The notes under the pieces are model-generated. The model had not been told where the DNA came from, ran no database searches, and saw nothing but the letters and a program-made list of their open reading frames with translations. The position numbers and the translations under genes are program-made. Positions 10,684 to 24,528 of a stretch of 64,000 bases of DNA are shown here, one piece after another (the stretch's first letter is position 1; the number at the start of each line of letters is the position of its first letter). This DNA comes from Rhizophagus clarus (lineage: Eukaryota > Glomeromycota > Glomeromycetes > Glomerales > Glomeraceae): assembly GCA_015698045.1 (NCBI GenBank), contig BLAL01000030.1:1302001-1366000 (forward strand), given 5' to 3'.

Positions 10684-13600
10684 CTATGACTTAGAGAACC
10701 AGTTAAAAATTCGGCCTACATAGCCTAATGGAGCATAAGCTCGTTCCCCTTGCTGCTCGTGTCGTTGTTGTTGTTCTTCAACCTCACCATGATTCGTAGA
10801 AATGAACTCGGTGGCTCCAACATCAACGGCAACTTTTTCACCTACGTTTTCTTCTTCACTTTCGTCATCGTCCTTTTCGGATGACGTGACGGACTCTGAA
10901 TAAGCAGACTCAGATTCGCGTAATTCTGCAAATTGGTCATCAGACTCATTGCCCATCTCCATTTCTTCACCATAGCTTTCATATTTTACATTCTCCTCAT
11001 CATCTTTCTTCTTATGTCGAGTAGCGGACGAAGAGAAGTAGTCACCATCATCATCTTCATCTTCCAACTCTGGCGAAGTCGGGTATATTTGTTGTTGATC
11101 GTCATCTTGTCCCGATGAAAGGGATGTTGGCATCCTTGGTGTAGGTAAGCTTTCAGAAACATAATCCGATTCGCTTTCACAGGCCGGCGGTGAGGTGTAC
11201 CATTCATCGACTAATGGTCGACGTTCGTTTATGAATACGATTCGTGGAGCCCCGGTACCGTCGTTTAAGCTTCTTGCGACGAACGTATCTCGGTATTTTT
11301 TTATTTCCTCAAATTTCGCGAGAAATGTGCTCCTTCCGGACATTTCGAGATCGTTAAGCAGTTTATGGAGGCCTTCTCGATAATGCCGTTGCTGTGTTAA
11401 ATTCTCCCCTTCGTAATATCCAGTGAGATCATCAATTACCTCATTTTCTATATAACGTCGTTAAACGTGAAGAAAAAAGTTACATATTAATTAATACGTA
11501 ATAACAACAAAAAATATTTATCACGAATAAATACCAGTCATTGGAAGATCGCGGAAATGCTGCGACCTGCAGTCGTCATCGTTACATATCCCACGTGGTT
11601 GGAGTTCGAACGCGCATATCTTTTTGTTAGGTACGATATGATTGTTAAATGTGAATGATTTGACGTCTTTCACAACTTTGACATATTCGGGATGAAGCCT
11701 AAATGAGCGAAAGCCCTTAAGTGGGCTTTCATAAGGTCTGAATACCTCAAATTTGTCTTCAGAGATAGTCTAGAAGCGAAATACAAGGTCAATAAATAAA
11801 TCTAACTATATATTAAGATTGAATAAAATAAAAATATATATATATATAAAACACAATGCTTACTTCCTGAGAAGCTATTTTTTCTACCCTCCACTCGTTT
11901 TCCGGATATGAATTTTGACTTTTTCGAGTAATTGTTGTTTCTGTGTCTCCCTGACGTTTTTTTTCTAAGCTTTCTCGCAAGGATTGTTGTTCCTTGCTCA
12001 CCTGCTCGATTTTTTTACTAAGTTCTGCTACTTCTAGTGCTAATTTAGGCTTTTTTGGAGTTTCTTCTTGAATAATTTCTGATTCGGGAACAACTCTTCT
12101 CTTCCCGTTCTTGTTAAAAACGGATGTCGATGATTCAGCCACAGTCGACTCGTTCCGAGCTTTTGTCGACTGGAAGACCATTTGCGAAAGCTGTTCTTTC
12201 TTGGCTTTAATATCTTTTAACATCGATCCAAGTTGTTTCTTAATTTGAGTGATATTTTCCGACACTCTTTTCTCTTGTTCCATTTGCTGTTCTCTCTTCC
12301 TTAGTTGTTCAGTGTACTCCTCTTTCTTTTTGGCTAATTCTATTCTTGCGACTTCTTTCTCATTATCAATGTCTTCGATTTGAGACTGAACTTTTACAAG
12401 ATCGTCTTGAAGTGCTCGAATACGAAGTTCAATTTCTTCTTTCTTCTGCAATATCTGATCTTTTTGTACACCAAAACTTTTTATCTGTTCTACATTTTGT
12501 TCGATAAGCGAACTATTTTTTCCAATTTTTATATCAGTGTCAGCTAGTTCAGATCGAATATTTTCGAGCCTCTTCTCTTCTTCATTGAGGCGAGATTTGA
12601 CTTCCGAAACTTGAGATTTTGCTGTTTCAAAAGATTCTATCGCCGCTCGAATTGTATCAATCGATGTTCCCACATTCGAGCTGGTTGAAGCTGAGGCTTG
12701 TTGGGCTGTCGTAGATTTCTTTTTGAGCAATTCAGTCTTACTCGCAATCAACTCGTTCATTCTCTTTATTTCACGCTCTTTCTCTTCTAACTTCCGTTTA
12801 GCATCTATTTGTGTCTCATTGTTAGAAAGTGACGACTTAACTTCCTGAAGTAGACCGGTAATACGATGTTCGCCGTCTGAAGAATCACTCAAATCGATAA
12901 TAAAATTTTGTTCTCGAGGTGTCATAAATGGTCTATCAAAGCTTGGCCTAACTTGAAAAGATGTGGGCGCCAAGGAACTTTCGCGCTGGTCATTTTTGTT
13001 GTTGGTAATTGGCAAATTGTCTTCAACTGGTTCAAGTTTGATTACCGGTTCTACGCTAGGCAAGACGGAATTCACCTGTGTCGATAATGACACTTGATCA
13101 TTTGGAGTTATAACACTAAAGACCTCTAGCTCTGGTGGCAATTTGCGATTGAGCTCTCTCGTAAAACGAACCACGACATCGATTGGAATTCCTTCTTGAA
13201 TGATGTCAAATGGTTTTGCACCATACTCTTCATAGAGCTCTTTCATTAATTCTCTTGTTTCTTCATCTGTATTCTTAACTTGAACGCCATGTTCTTCAAA
13301 AGTTATCTCTGATTCGACAATTTCTCCTTCTTCTATTTCGCCTTCTTCGGCCGGACTCCCAACATTGTGTGCAGGGATATCGTTCATTCGAGAAGATCTT
13401 TCGTTCGTGATTACAATATCATCTGGTAGTAGGCGATCATCATTCCCATCATAAACTGGGCTAGCAACGGTGGGGTGAGCGAGAACGGGAGAAAAATTAT
13501 CGTTCATTTGACTAAAATCGTCAGCATTTTGAACATCACTAATAGTATGAGTTCTTATTTGATTAATGTCATCTACCATTTGATCATCACCAATTGAAGT

Positions 13601-14683
13601 TGAATTAATGAAATCATCGTTTATTTGATTGACGTTATTGGAGATTTGAATATCACCATTCGTATTAGTGGAGTTAGGCGGATCACCACCTGTCTTGTTA
13701 AAACATTCACCGAATGTAAGAGGAGCATTAGAAGGAACCTCGTTCATGTGATTAATATCAACACGCATAGCAGATACTTCACTGGATATTTCAGAAGCGC
13801 AATTGTTATTAGAACTAAAGCTAACCTCCTCGTCAACAGTCCCTGGTCCATGAGCTGAATTATTGAAAATTGTAGTAGTAGAGGGGATAGGTACATCACC
13901 TTTTCGATCAGAAACAATATAATTATTTAACTCGGTACCACCGTTCTCGTTTACTTGTTCTTCAGAATCTATTTGCATCATATCTTCATTGCCATTGTTC
14001 TGTGATGCTTCTAATGTTTCTACATAATCCAAGATATAATTTGATGGCGTAAGATCTTCATTCCGTGGACAAGGAGTAGATACTCGACAACAGCGTCCTA
14101 TATAATTCCTGACATCATTGTCTTCCGCATCCGATTCGTCGTCGTCAAAGTTCACTTCCATTGGGGGATGACGTACAACTGTGCCATTAAAGACAAAGGT
14201 CATTTCAGGAGATTCTTCCATATATCTTTGTAATAAGTTGCCAGCAGTTCGTTCAAAATTAGTCCCGTTTGCTGAAGCTTGCATTACGTTAAACGGGTTT
14301 GTTATCGGTATGAACCTTTGGGGGTCTCCTTCTTCGGAGTTTCTTCCGCTGGAATTTACGTATTCTCCTTCTTCTGGTGAAAAAGGTGATTGACGTTTTA
14401 ATACAGCTTGAGTGTCGAGTATTTGAGCCTCCGGTGTATTAAAACGCTCTTCAGTACGAAGAGATCTTCTCGGTGGTGGCGTTGTATATCTGTCATTTTG
14501 TAATGATTCTTCTTGAGTTGTTTCAGTTTGTTGTGGTTGGACTATTGTTGTCATTCCTTCTTGATTTTCATTTTGCTGTGTCGTCTCACGTCGATTTGGT
14601 TTCATTGTTAATAAAACTGCCTGACGTAATGCCTCTGCTTCAGATGAAATAGGCAGAATAGTTGAACGTTGTTCATACGACAT
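10684..14683 (-). CDS. RED1: Red1/ZFC3H1-like protein, putative zinc-finger (zf-C3H1) of the MTREC/PAXT type
   Basis: Three exons (14683-11864, 11769-11535, 11447-10684) encode 1272 residues. The N-terminal half is disordered and acidic, with Asn/Asp-rich degenerate repeats (NQINDDF, QMNDNF). A long coiled coil follows (about 600-910), then a compact zinc finger CAFELQPRGICNDDDCRSQH (C-x9-C-x4-C-x3-H) followed by FRDLPMT, the hallmark of Red1/ZFC3H1 proteins. The C-terminal tail is acidic and ends GRIFNWFSKS. In fission yeast Red1 scaffolds MTREC with the helicase Mtl1 and feeds RNAs to the nuclear exosome. In animals ZFC3H1 does so in PAXT. The true start is the ATG at 14683, since the frame upstream lacks another ATG. 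Assignment rests on the finger plus architecture; the rest of the family is poorly conserved. Confidence 0.85.
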
Positions 14684-15500
14684 ATTTTGATTTACCAAAC
14701 GCCAAAAGAATTTATAGTTATTATTTGGAAATGAAAAGAATGCTTTTAGTTTTATTATGTTTAGTCAAAAATGAATGAGGTTAAATAGACCTCTTTTTTT
14801 TAATAACTTGCGAATTTGAGATTCTTAAATGGTCGAAATTAAATTTGCATATATATGTAAAATAAATTACATAAAGTTGGAGGACTATCTAAATTCTTGG
14901 AACCAAAGTTCCAATGGAACTGTTTGATCAACATCTAACATACGTCACGATCAAACAATGAAGTTTTGATTTTTTGGGGTACCCATAATTTTTTTGTGAG
15001 AAAATTCTGCGGCTGAGTTATTTGACTATTTGATATAATGTTAATTGTTCAGCAAATATAGTAAGTTGGTGTTTGTTTTTTTAAATAACAATGATTAACT
15101 CCCATACTTTTGGAAACCAGAAACCACTTTATGGACTTTGATTGCGTTGATTTCTATTATGTTATTATGAAAGAATCATTAATCTAAATTTTCAAATGTA
15201 AAGGATTAATCTAAAGAATTATTAACGGAAAAGAAGAAGAAATGAAGAAATAATATTAATGGATAGTAGTTAGTGGTTGAATGAAATACGTCGCAGAATA
15301 TTCGTACAACATGTCGAATTACGTATCTTAAAAAAAGAATTACGTATATTACCAAAAGAATTACGTATATCCTTATGTTTCAAGATTTAACATCAGATTA
15401 CGTTTACGAAAATTTCTTATTCATCACACATGTGGTCCGCATTAACGTATCAATATTTAAACCACAGATCCATAATTTAACCTGCCCAACTTAATAACAA
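14684..15500. other. bidirectional promoter region between RED1 and BLM10
   Basis: Divergent genes flank this 817-bp gap. It contains an inverted pair TGTTTGATC...GATCAAACA (about 14920-14955) and three near-tandem copies of AGAATTACGTAT (about 15325-15375). No coding potential was recognised. Confidence 0.5.
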
Positions 15501-16278
15501 ATGTCTACTTTCTCAGAAAATCTTCCTTATGCTTCTTCTTTTGAAGAAGAAGCTGACACTTTATTAAACGAAATAGTTGAAAATTTATGTACTTCTGCGA
15601 AGGCTCAGGATTGGGGCCCGGGCTGTGGTTTTTGGGTAAAACAACTCAATGGGTAAGAATGCTGCAAAATTCTCTTTTTAACCTCAATGTATTATTATTA
15701 TTAATTTGTGGAATTCGTAAAAATGAATTAATTTTTTTATTACCGTAATATTCAATTTTTGGGTTTTTTTTTGCTTTTCTTTTTTTCTTTTTTTTTGTGG
15801 TGATTTCTTAGCTATCTCGACCTGCAGCACCCTTTATCTTGTCAAACTCGCGCTCAATTAGCTCGCGTTCTTTTTGAACTTGTAATTACTCCGGGAATTG
15901 ATACTTCACATGCTGAAGTTTTTTCAAATACTTGCGTACGCTTGCTCAAGTAGGCATAGATGGTTACTTGTTTTTTTTTTTGCTTTTTTAATTGGATATA
16001 ATTTCATTTATTGATCTATTTAATAATTTAATAAGAAAAAAAGATAAAATTGGGCCGGAGGACTTGACATTACCTTGGGAACCGTTATTTGATATGATTT
16101 ACAGAATATATTTTCCAAAAGGTCGTCAAAAAACTTTAATAAGTGAATCGTATCCTTTCATATATCCCTATATTCTAAATTTCAAATGATCCGTTATATG
16201 GATATGTCCTTAAATCGTATTCTATTTTTTTCAGTAAACAAATATCAGCTGTAGTTCGTTTAGTAGAACATGCTCAGA

Positions 16279-16320
<42 letters not shown>

Positions 16321-19300
16321 ATCAGCCAAAGTTAAATATATATATAATAACCTATATTTAACTCACCAATCATTTGTAGATTTTTTCCCCCTGAAGCTAC
16401 GAAAGACATCCTTGCTAGGGTACTTCCACTTTTCCACGCCAATAACGTTGGAGATGTTTTTACTGTACAAGCATTTTTAGTTCGCTTCCTTCCAATTGGT
16501 CCTTCAAAAACACCCGAATATTCACCTGCAAAATGGCTTCCAACAATATTTTCATTTTGGTATCTAGTTCCTGGGTTATTACTATTTCAAACAGAATTTA
16601 TCGATCTTGTTGCTCGCGTTGCCGAGGAGAATGTAGTAGTTGAAGATATAAAACCCGGAAATATTGGGATTTTCACTCAACATCAAGTCAAAACAGTGTT
16701 TACAACTGGTCAAAAAATGATGGAATTGCCTGTTGGTAGTTCAAGCAATGGCAATAATAATTATGGAAGAGGTGGTGGATCATTTGGATTGTCTGCACGA
16801 GTAGATCAGAAAGCAGGGAGTGCTATGATGTTAAGGAAGAAAGTTGTAAGTTAATAATATTTAGTATCGCACTGGCCAATTCGGATGATCAGTATTTCAT
16901 TATTTGTATTATTATAGGATAAATTTAAGATGTTGGCTAGATTTATTGTTTATACGATATTCTCATCGCCAAATTCATCATCTTCACAAGATGAAACGAC
17001 TCTTACACACTTATCAAACATGATTCAAGCTACTGAATCATTCTATCATCCAAGTAATTTTGGTAGATGGACATTTTCTATCGTCAGATTTTTACAATAT
17101 CTTGGTTGGGAATTCTTAAAACGGTGGACAGATGGTGAGTTGTTAATTTTTATCAATAATATAATTCTTAAATGTAGTCCTTTAACAATTTAACGAATCG
17201 TATAACCAACTTTTCAGAAAACAAGCCAGAATGTAAAACTCCAGAATCACGTCGATTGACTCCAGAACTTAGACGTCAGTTTGTTCTCACTCTTAGAAGC
17301 GTCACATTCTTGTCAATGTTTGGCAAGGACTCATTGTCCGTTGGTTCAAGTCAAGCAGCTTTGAAATATTTAGCATGTATCTTATCATTAATAATATTAT
17401 AATACCTCATAATTTGATAAATTACATAATATAATATATAATTCCATAACTTTACACTTATATATTGAAAATAATTATTCAGGGTTGGAACCTTCATTAA
17501 TTTTCCCTGGGTTGTTAGAACGTGTTTACCCTTCTCTCGAAACCTTAACCGAGGTACGCTATTTCTTTGACTTACTAATTTTTTATAATTTTGTACATTA
17601 ACTTTCAATTATTTCTAATTATTATAAGACTCATAGGACAACATCCTCGATTTCTGCACTTTCTCTTTTGGCCATTCCATTATTTTCTCGATTTCATTAT
17701 CCAGCTGGAGGAAAGCATTTAGCTCCTCTTCTTCATTTAACAATCCCTGGTATTGATATGAATGATCCAATAAAAACAATTTCATCTTTAATATTTATAA
17801 CACATGCGATCATGGGAGTCCCTTTAAGAGATTTGACCGAAGGTAACTCCGTTGAATCTGGATTCAGGTGGACTGGTATGGACATTGACGAAAGAGAAGA
17901 AGACAATATGGAAATTGACGAACAGGAGGAGGATGCTTTCTGCAAAGCTAGTACTGCGGAATTTGAAGAATGGCTCGCGAAGTTTTTAAGACGCGTCTTT
18001 ACAATTGTATCCTTTACTTGATCATTTACATTAGAAATAATCAATCATAGTAAATATTTATTCTCCTTTACTTGAATTTATGTTAATTAGTTCGAATATC
18101 TTCCACAGCAAGAACGCGGAAAATTAAATCTACATAACATGGAAACAGGATTGGTTACCGTGTTATTGGTAAAACACTAATCTATGTTACAAGATTGTAA
18201 CAGATGAATTTATTATCTTATTGAATTTATTTCCGCTCTTGTAGCATGCTTGTGAGATAGTTGGTATTCAAATGTCTGAGCAACTTCAAGACATGGCACT
18301 GAAAATGGTTATTAATTTTGCATCCACAACAGTACTCCAGAACGCAACCAAACCAATGGGTGAGTATTTGAAATGAAAATTCGGAAGCTCTATTTGTAAT
18401 AACCTGCTGAATTTTTTATTAGGTTATTTATGTTCAACTCTTACTAGTCCTAACCGAAGCAAGGCACTTGCCCAATTCATTCCACTCTGTTATTCAAATA
18501 TTCTTAATGAACTTCAACATGGTGCATCATCAACACCAACTACCTCATCAACGCACCATATCCAATCTGACACGACATTACATTGGTATCAGTGTATTCT
18601 CTATCATGTAGCTATGTCGAGTGGATCCGAATTACTTAAATACAAAAAAGAATTGATAGAGTTAGGGAAAGAAATGGTGCAAAGATGTCGTTCAAGGAAA
18701 GGTTACATGTGGACAGGAAAATTCATTCGGATGATGTTAGTGGCACTGACACAAATATATCCATTAGAATGCCGAAATGTTGATCCGGAACGATGGAATT
18801 CCGAAGGTGAAATATAATTCATCTAATACCTTACTTAAGGGTTTAATAAATAATATTCAACAAACTTTATTCTATTTAGAATATATAAAAAACCATCATA
18901 AATATTGGGTTGAACCAGGATGTCATGAGAGTATTAACATTGATTGGCATGTACCAACAGACCCAGAAATCAATTTTGCCATGGAGATAATAGATATTTT
19001 CTTAAAACCTGCTCTTAATCGAATCGAGGACTTAATGATAAATAAAACTGATGAAAACGGAAAGGTATTAAGCAACCGTGAATTGACTCACGAATTTTGT
19101 CGTCGATTCAGTGTGGTTAGAAATTGTCTTAGTGGGATGACTACTTTAGTGGAAGATGACGGTGATGATGAAACTTCGGATTTCAAGTAAATTATGAAGC
19201 TGATATCTCAACTCCAGAATCCTGGAAAAAAAGATTAATAAATTTTGGCATTATAGAGATGAAGAGACCGAAGCTGTTAAACCAACAAAGTCTATACCTG

Positions 19301-22300
19301 CTGGTTATTGCTTCTCAGATCCTAACGATCCACGAAGACAAGACGCACGAAAATTGCGAAAAGAATTGGGTGAATTTCTTCATAGGCTTGTGACATATTT
19401 CCGAACTCAACGAGAGGATGACGTGGAAAGTTTGAAAATCCTTCTTAAGGTTCGTTATTTCTGTTTTTTTTTTCTTATCTTATTTTATTACGATGCATCA
19501 TATTTATATTTTTATCAATTTTAGATGATCAAAATTTACCTCACAGATCGGGGAGTCGAAAAATCCAAGTATGATGCGAGTAAACGCGGTTACCAATATG
19601 CGAAAAACATGTTGAAGACTTCCCGTCACGATAAGAGATACCCACGTTATTTACTCGGTAATCTAATCTCGTATTTTCTTTAAATATTATTAAATGAATT
19701 ATACTAACATTACTTTAATTGCTTTATTTATCGTCTGTAGTGAAACGAGCTTATCAACAGCACTTGTGTCGTTTAAAACAGAACGCATTTGGTCGCTCTC
19801 GAACACGATTGCATGACAATTTACTAAAGGACTTGGTTGAATTATCGCTAAGTTCATATTCAGAAATTCGAAAGTACGAAATTTCAAATTTACGTGTGAA
19901 TGTTTTATTTTTTCCAATTTTTTATTTTTCCATAATAATTTTTTATTATTTCAAATTTTCAGGATAGCACAGTCCCATTTGACAAATGCGTCTCGTTGCT
20001 TTATTGGCACAAAACCTCTTATTATTCCGATTTTATTGGATGCTTTAAAACCTACTGGTATTTAGAATCTATTGAATTATTTGATTAATTATAACAATTT
20101 TCGAAATTTTTGTTAAAATTGCTATATATATAGACAAGCCAAACTCTGAAAGGATGAAAGGAGCATTATATTTGCTTGGCTCACGGACATATATGTATAC
20201 GTGCCTTAGGGATTGGCGGTTTGTACCAAAATTTATTAGTCAAATATGTCAAGCTCAGCATGATGATAAGGTCAGTGAAGTTCTTTCATTAATCTCTCTC
20301 ATAAAAGAGTAAATTAAAAGTTATTATATTCTCATTAATTTTTTTTAGCCCTCGGTACAAGAAATGATACGCAAAGTATTTTATGATTATCTTATGAACT
20401 ATAATAATACTGCATTGAAAACGATTTTTACTGATGACTTGGATAGAGCAATAAAACAAGCCTTAGAGACTCTTTCGATTGCTATGAATGAAGACAAGTA
20501 TAATAAAATTCGAAAGAAAGCAGAGGATAGATTAGCCATGCAAAAAAGAGAATATTATAATCTTGTAGGTTTTAATTATCTCTATTGGTTCTGTTTTTGA
20601 CAAATTTTCAATTAATTAATTTCTATGTATACAGGTCGATACTCTTTTAAAATTGGTCAAATCAAATACGCTTCATTGGCGCTTCGCGTCAATGGCTTCA
20701 AACTTCTTAGATCTCTTAGTACGACCAGAGGCACCAACCACTGTAGATTTAGCAGAATATGTAGCCAAAGGTTTAACTTCTGAACTTCCTGCTTTAAGAC
20801 GTATAGCTATATCAACAACGACGAGGATATTATTCTATATGAAACAAAGAACATTTATTAAGGGTGACCTTGAGTTAATAACTCTGGGAAAATCAGAAAA
20901 TCCTTTAAAAAGAACTTACGAAACACCATGTCCTTTACCAGAAGGTTATACAGATAACTATCTCGAATCAGGCCTAACCCCAGTTGATGAAAATAATGCA
21001 AGAAATATGTTTGTGTCAATTTAATATTATTATTTCGCTTATTAATCTATTTATGAGATTCTCATCATCCATTAATCTAATAGGATTCTTCAAGATAAAG
21101 TTAGTGTTGGGTGGTATTTATGGCCTGTAAAGTTTGAGGTTTATTCACCGCGTACTGCGACAAGCGTCATGCCAAGACTTGACCCCTATTCTGAAGCTGC
21201 CTACCAAAAATTGCTTGAAAGCTTTGAATCTTCTACATTTTGGTCTACTTTATTGTCATATCTCTCTCAAGAAATTTCACGAGATAGAGAAGACAATTTT
21301 TCTACTAGCAATGCAAATTTATTTAAAAGCATTTTCCAGATTTATGAGGATTCTTTCTTAGAGATCGTTAAACCAGAGGTAACTAAATTATGCGAATCAT
21401 CAGAGAAGAACCAGCAACGTGCTGCAACGGAAATATTGGCAGGTATTATAAGGGGGAGCAAACATTGGCCTCTTGATAGATCACAGGCATTATGGAGCTG
21501 GTTAATTCCCTTATTAGAGCAAACTTTTAACTCAGTCACTCCGGATTCTCTTGTGTATTGGGAAAGATTCCTAAATTATGTCTTGGTATATAATATATTT
21601 CTCCTTTATAGATAAAAATCTTTATATGTTAATCACGTATTTTGATATTTCAGCGTAATCGTGACCCACGACGAGTGTTGCCTCTTGTTGATTTAATTTT
21701 AAGTTCACATATCGATCCTACATCTCATGCTTCCTTTACCGAAGCAAAGGAATTATTATTTGTAAGCACACTTCTCAATTCCTTTTCATGGCGAATACTA
21801 CCGAGAATACAACCGTTATTAGACGAATATTTCGCAAATATTCGTCATCCTTATAAGCAAGTACGCGATACTATAGCAGCAAATATCAATCTGGCGTTGC
21901 AAATACAATGGTATCCTTCTGCTGCTGATGTTACAGAAATACTTGAGAGTAATCTCCAAGTTGGCGAGTGTGTCGGGTTTGTAGCATCGAAATTAAATGG
22001 AAATTTTCAACATATATTATCGGATTTGGTAAAATCACTGGAAGTCTGGCGTGCAGAAAAGAAGCCGGCAGCAGCTGGATCTTCAGAATACGGAAATGCT
22101 AGCAAGACAAGTAAATATAACTACATCTCGATCGACGATTTTTATTTTTTAGAGCTAATTTCTTTTATACTCGTTTAGTACTTGCATGGCTCTATGATGC
22201 TCTTACAGCGTGGCAATCCACTGGAACATATCCATTGATACTTCCTTTATTACCTTCAGTGTTCCTTATGCAGGATGTTAATGATGATCAAGATCTTCAA

Positions 22301-23197
22301 GTGATGGCTACCCATGTCTTAAATATTATCGCATCTTATCCATATCCTCCTGACATGGTACCAATGATGATTGACAAATTTGTTGAGATTTTAACAGAAT
22401 CTTTAAGTTGGCATGTTAGAGTAAAAGCTTTACCTGTGCTTCAGGTCTTTTTCTTTAAACACCTTTTTATGTTAAGCAAAGATAAGACGGATAAAGTGAT
22501 GGATGTAGTCTCTGGGATGCTGAAAGATAATCAAATTGAGGTAATTTTAACATCGTGTTACATAATCTGTTTGTATACTCAGTATTCTAAACTGCTTTAC
22601 TGTATTAAGGTCCGTCAATTAGCTGCGGTCACATTGTCAGGTCTAATTCGATGTTCACAAAGAGAAGCAATATCTAAATTAAAAGTAGGAATTATACCAA
22701 GCATTAGATGATTTATTGAGTCTTAAATGTTATTAACATCATTTTATTATACAGGATCAATTCACCAATCTGTTAGAGACAAAGATCCCGCCACGCAAAC
22801 GTACGGGACAAGCTCCCCGAGCAGCATTACCCCCAGGCTTTCAAGAAGCTGTACTTACTCGCCACGCAGCTGTTCTTGGATTATCTTGTTTGATCGATGC
22901 TTTCCCATACGAAGTTCCAAAATGGATGCCTGAAGTCTTGGTTAAACTTGCAGAATGTATATCAGACCCCGTTCCCATACAAGTATGTCCTTAAAATGTT
23001 TTTGATTTTTTTTTTTTTTTTTTTTTGTTTAATATTATAACCGTATATTTTTAATTGTCAAGACAACTGTCAAGAAGACATTTGCAGATTTTAGGAGAAC
23101 ACATCAGGATTCTTGGCATGAAGACATGAAACAATTTACAGAGGATCAATTATCTATTCTATCCGATATGTTGATTTCACCGTCTTATTACGCATAA
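15501..23197 (+). CDS. BLM10: proteasome activator Blm10/PA200
   Basis: Caps the 20S proteasome and opens its gate without ATP, in the nucleus and cytosol. Twenty-six exons sum to 5664 bases (1887 residues), close to human PA200. Exons: 15501-15652, 15812-15949, 16036-16149, 16235-16279, 16380-16845, 16918-17134, 17218-17376, 17483-17553, 17629-18006, 18091-18168, 18245-18359, 18423-18806, 18880-19186, 19257-19449, 19525-19657, 19741-19873, 19963-20057, 20134-20270, 20349-20564, 20635-21008, 21084-21585, 21654-22110, 22179-22540, 22610-22684, 22755-22982, 23063-23197. The protein is a HEAT-repeat solenoid. The DUF3437-type C-terminus reads KTFADFRRTHQDSWHEDMKQ and ends in SYYA, the HbYX-type tail that docks into the 20S alpha-ring pocket. 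Intron 4 carries a very long A tract. Complete. Confidence 0.96.
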
Positions 23198-23463
23198 CAG
23201 ATTAAACATTAATAGACAAATTCTCGTGTCGATCATCTTAGATTAATTCCTTTTTGTGAATACAATAAAATAATTATTATTTAGCAATAGCTACACACGT
23301 GGTTGATCTACTAACTTCGGAAATTTAATCGGTTAGATTAGAATAATACGACAAATTTTTACCTTCAGATGTATACATAAAATTCTGAATAAAACCATGG
23401 TTACTACGTTCAGTCTTTTAATCTCAATTCTATTTATTCCAATTTGTTATAAACTTTAATAAA

Positions 23464-24104
23464 ATGAGTTACTGGAAGAATACTACATCTAGATCTTCAG
23501 ATCGAATAAATTTACTTTCAGGTGGTAATAACAGCGATTCTTTCCCCTCATCAGGAAGGAAAATAAACATTGATGCTAACACGTTTGAACAACAGAACGA
23601 TTTAAGATTACAAGATTTAAGTTCAAAACTATCTAGTTTACACAAGGCAAATATTATTTTACTATAAATTGAGTCTAAAAAGATATGTATGTATTTCTAA
23701 TATTACTTTCTCTTTTTGATTTGAACGATATAGATCACGCTTGATATTCACAACGATGTTAATGATCAAGTTAATAACATCCTTGATGAATCGGTTTGTA
23801 TACTTTATTCTTTATTTATTTAATTATTTTTATTATTATCTTTATTCATTAAAATTTAACGTTTATCGAATATATATAGGGAAATTCTTTTACGTCACTT
23901 GGAGGAGGATTAAATGGGACTGTGGGAAAACTTAAGCATATGACATCGATAAGACATAGACAACATTTATGTTATTTAATTCTTTTTGTTATAGGAATAT
24001 TTTTCTTACTGTATAATTTTTGGGGGTTTTGGAATAGAGAAAACGGTGATGAAATTGGGATGACTGGAGATTTTAATGATAACAATGCACGGAATGATGT
24101 ATAA
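23464..24104 (+). CDS. BET1: Bet1-type Qc-SNARE
   Basis: A vesicle-fusion SNARE of the ER-Golgi or intra-Golgi steps. Exons 23464-23646, 23734-23793 and 23880-24104 encode 155 residues. The N-terminus is polar and a SNARE heptad region follows (LRLQDLSSKLSSLHK, ITLDIHNDVNDQVNNILDES, with the ionic-layer Gln in NDQVN). The membrane-proximal GTVGKLKHM and the anchor LCYLILFVIGIFFLLYNF resemble animal Bet1. The first intron uses a GC donor (AAG|GCAAAT); without it the frame stops within 10 codons. About 25 polar residues follow the anchor, longer than usual for a SNARE lumenal end. Bet1L/Sft1 is the alternative assignment. Confidence 0.85.
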
Positions 24105-24528
24105 TAAATAGACTACTGCAAAGATGAGCCGAGGAAGGGAAAGAAAAAAAAACTTTAAATTAATTTGAATCACTATATTAATGTTTGTTTAATCATTATA
24201 ATTAGTTTAATATCTATCATATTTTATTAACAGTTAATATTAGTTTAATAAATCCTAACTTGTATCACGTAGTCTGAGACTACAAGGAAGATCTTTGTGA
24301 AATCTGGCCAATAACTACAATAACTATAATAAATGACAATTCGTTAAACTTTAATTAGCGGCAGGGTACTAAATAAAGCATAAAATATATAATTATACAT
24401 TTGATTATCGACCAATCAAATGGAAAGTCTGACAACAAACTTTTTATAAATAATGTTGTTGAAATATATAGCAATATAGTTTTGTTCATCTTGCCCTTAA
24501 TTATATTTTATCTTTAGTTTTTTCTAAT
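24105..24528. other. intergenic, terminator of BET1 and promoter of RDI1
   Basis: AT-rich 424 bp between two co-oriented genes. It contains GTAGTCTGAGACTAC, a short hairpin (about 24269-24283). Nothing else was recognised. Confidence 0.5.
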
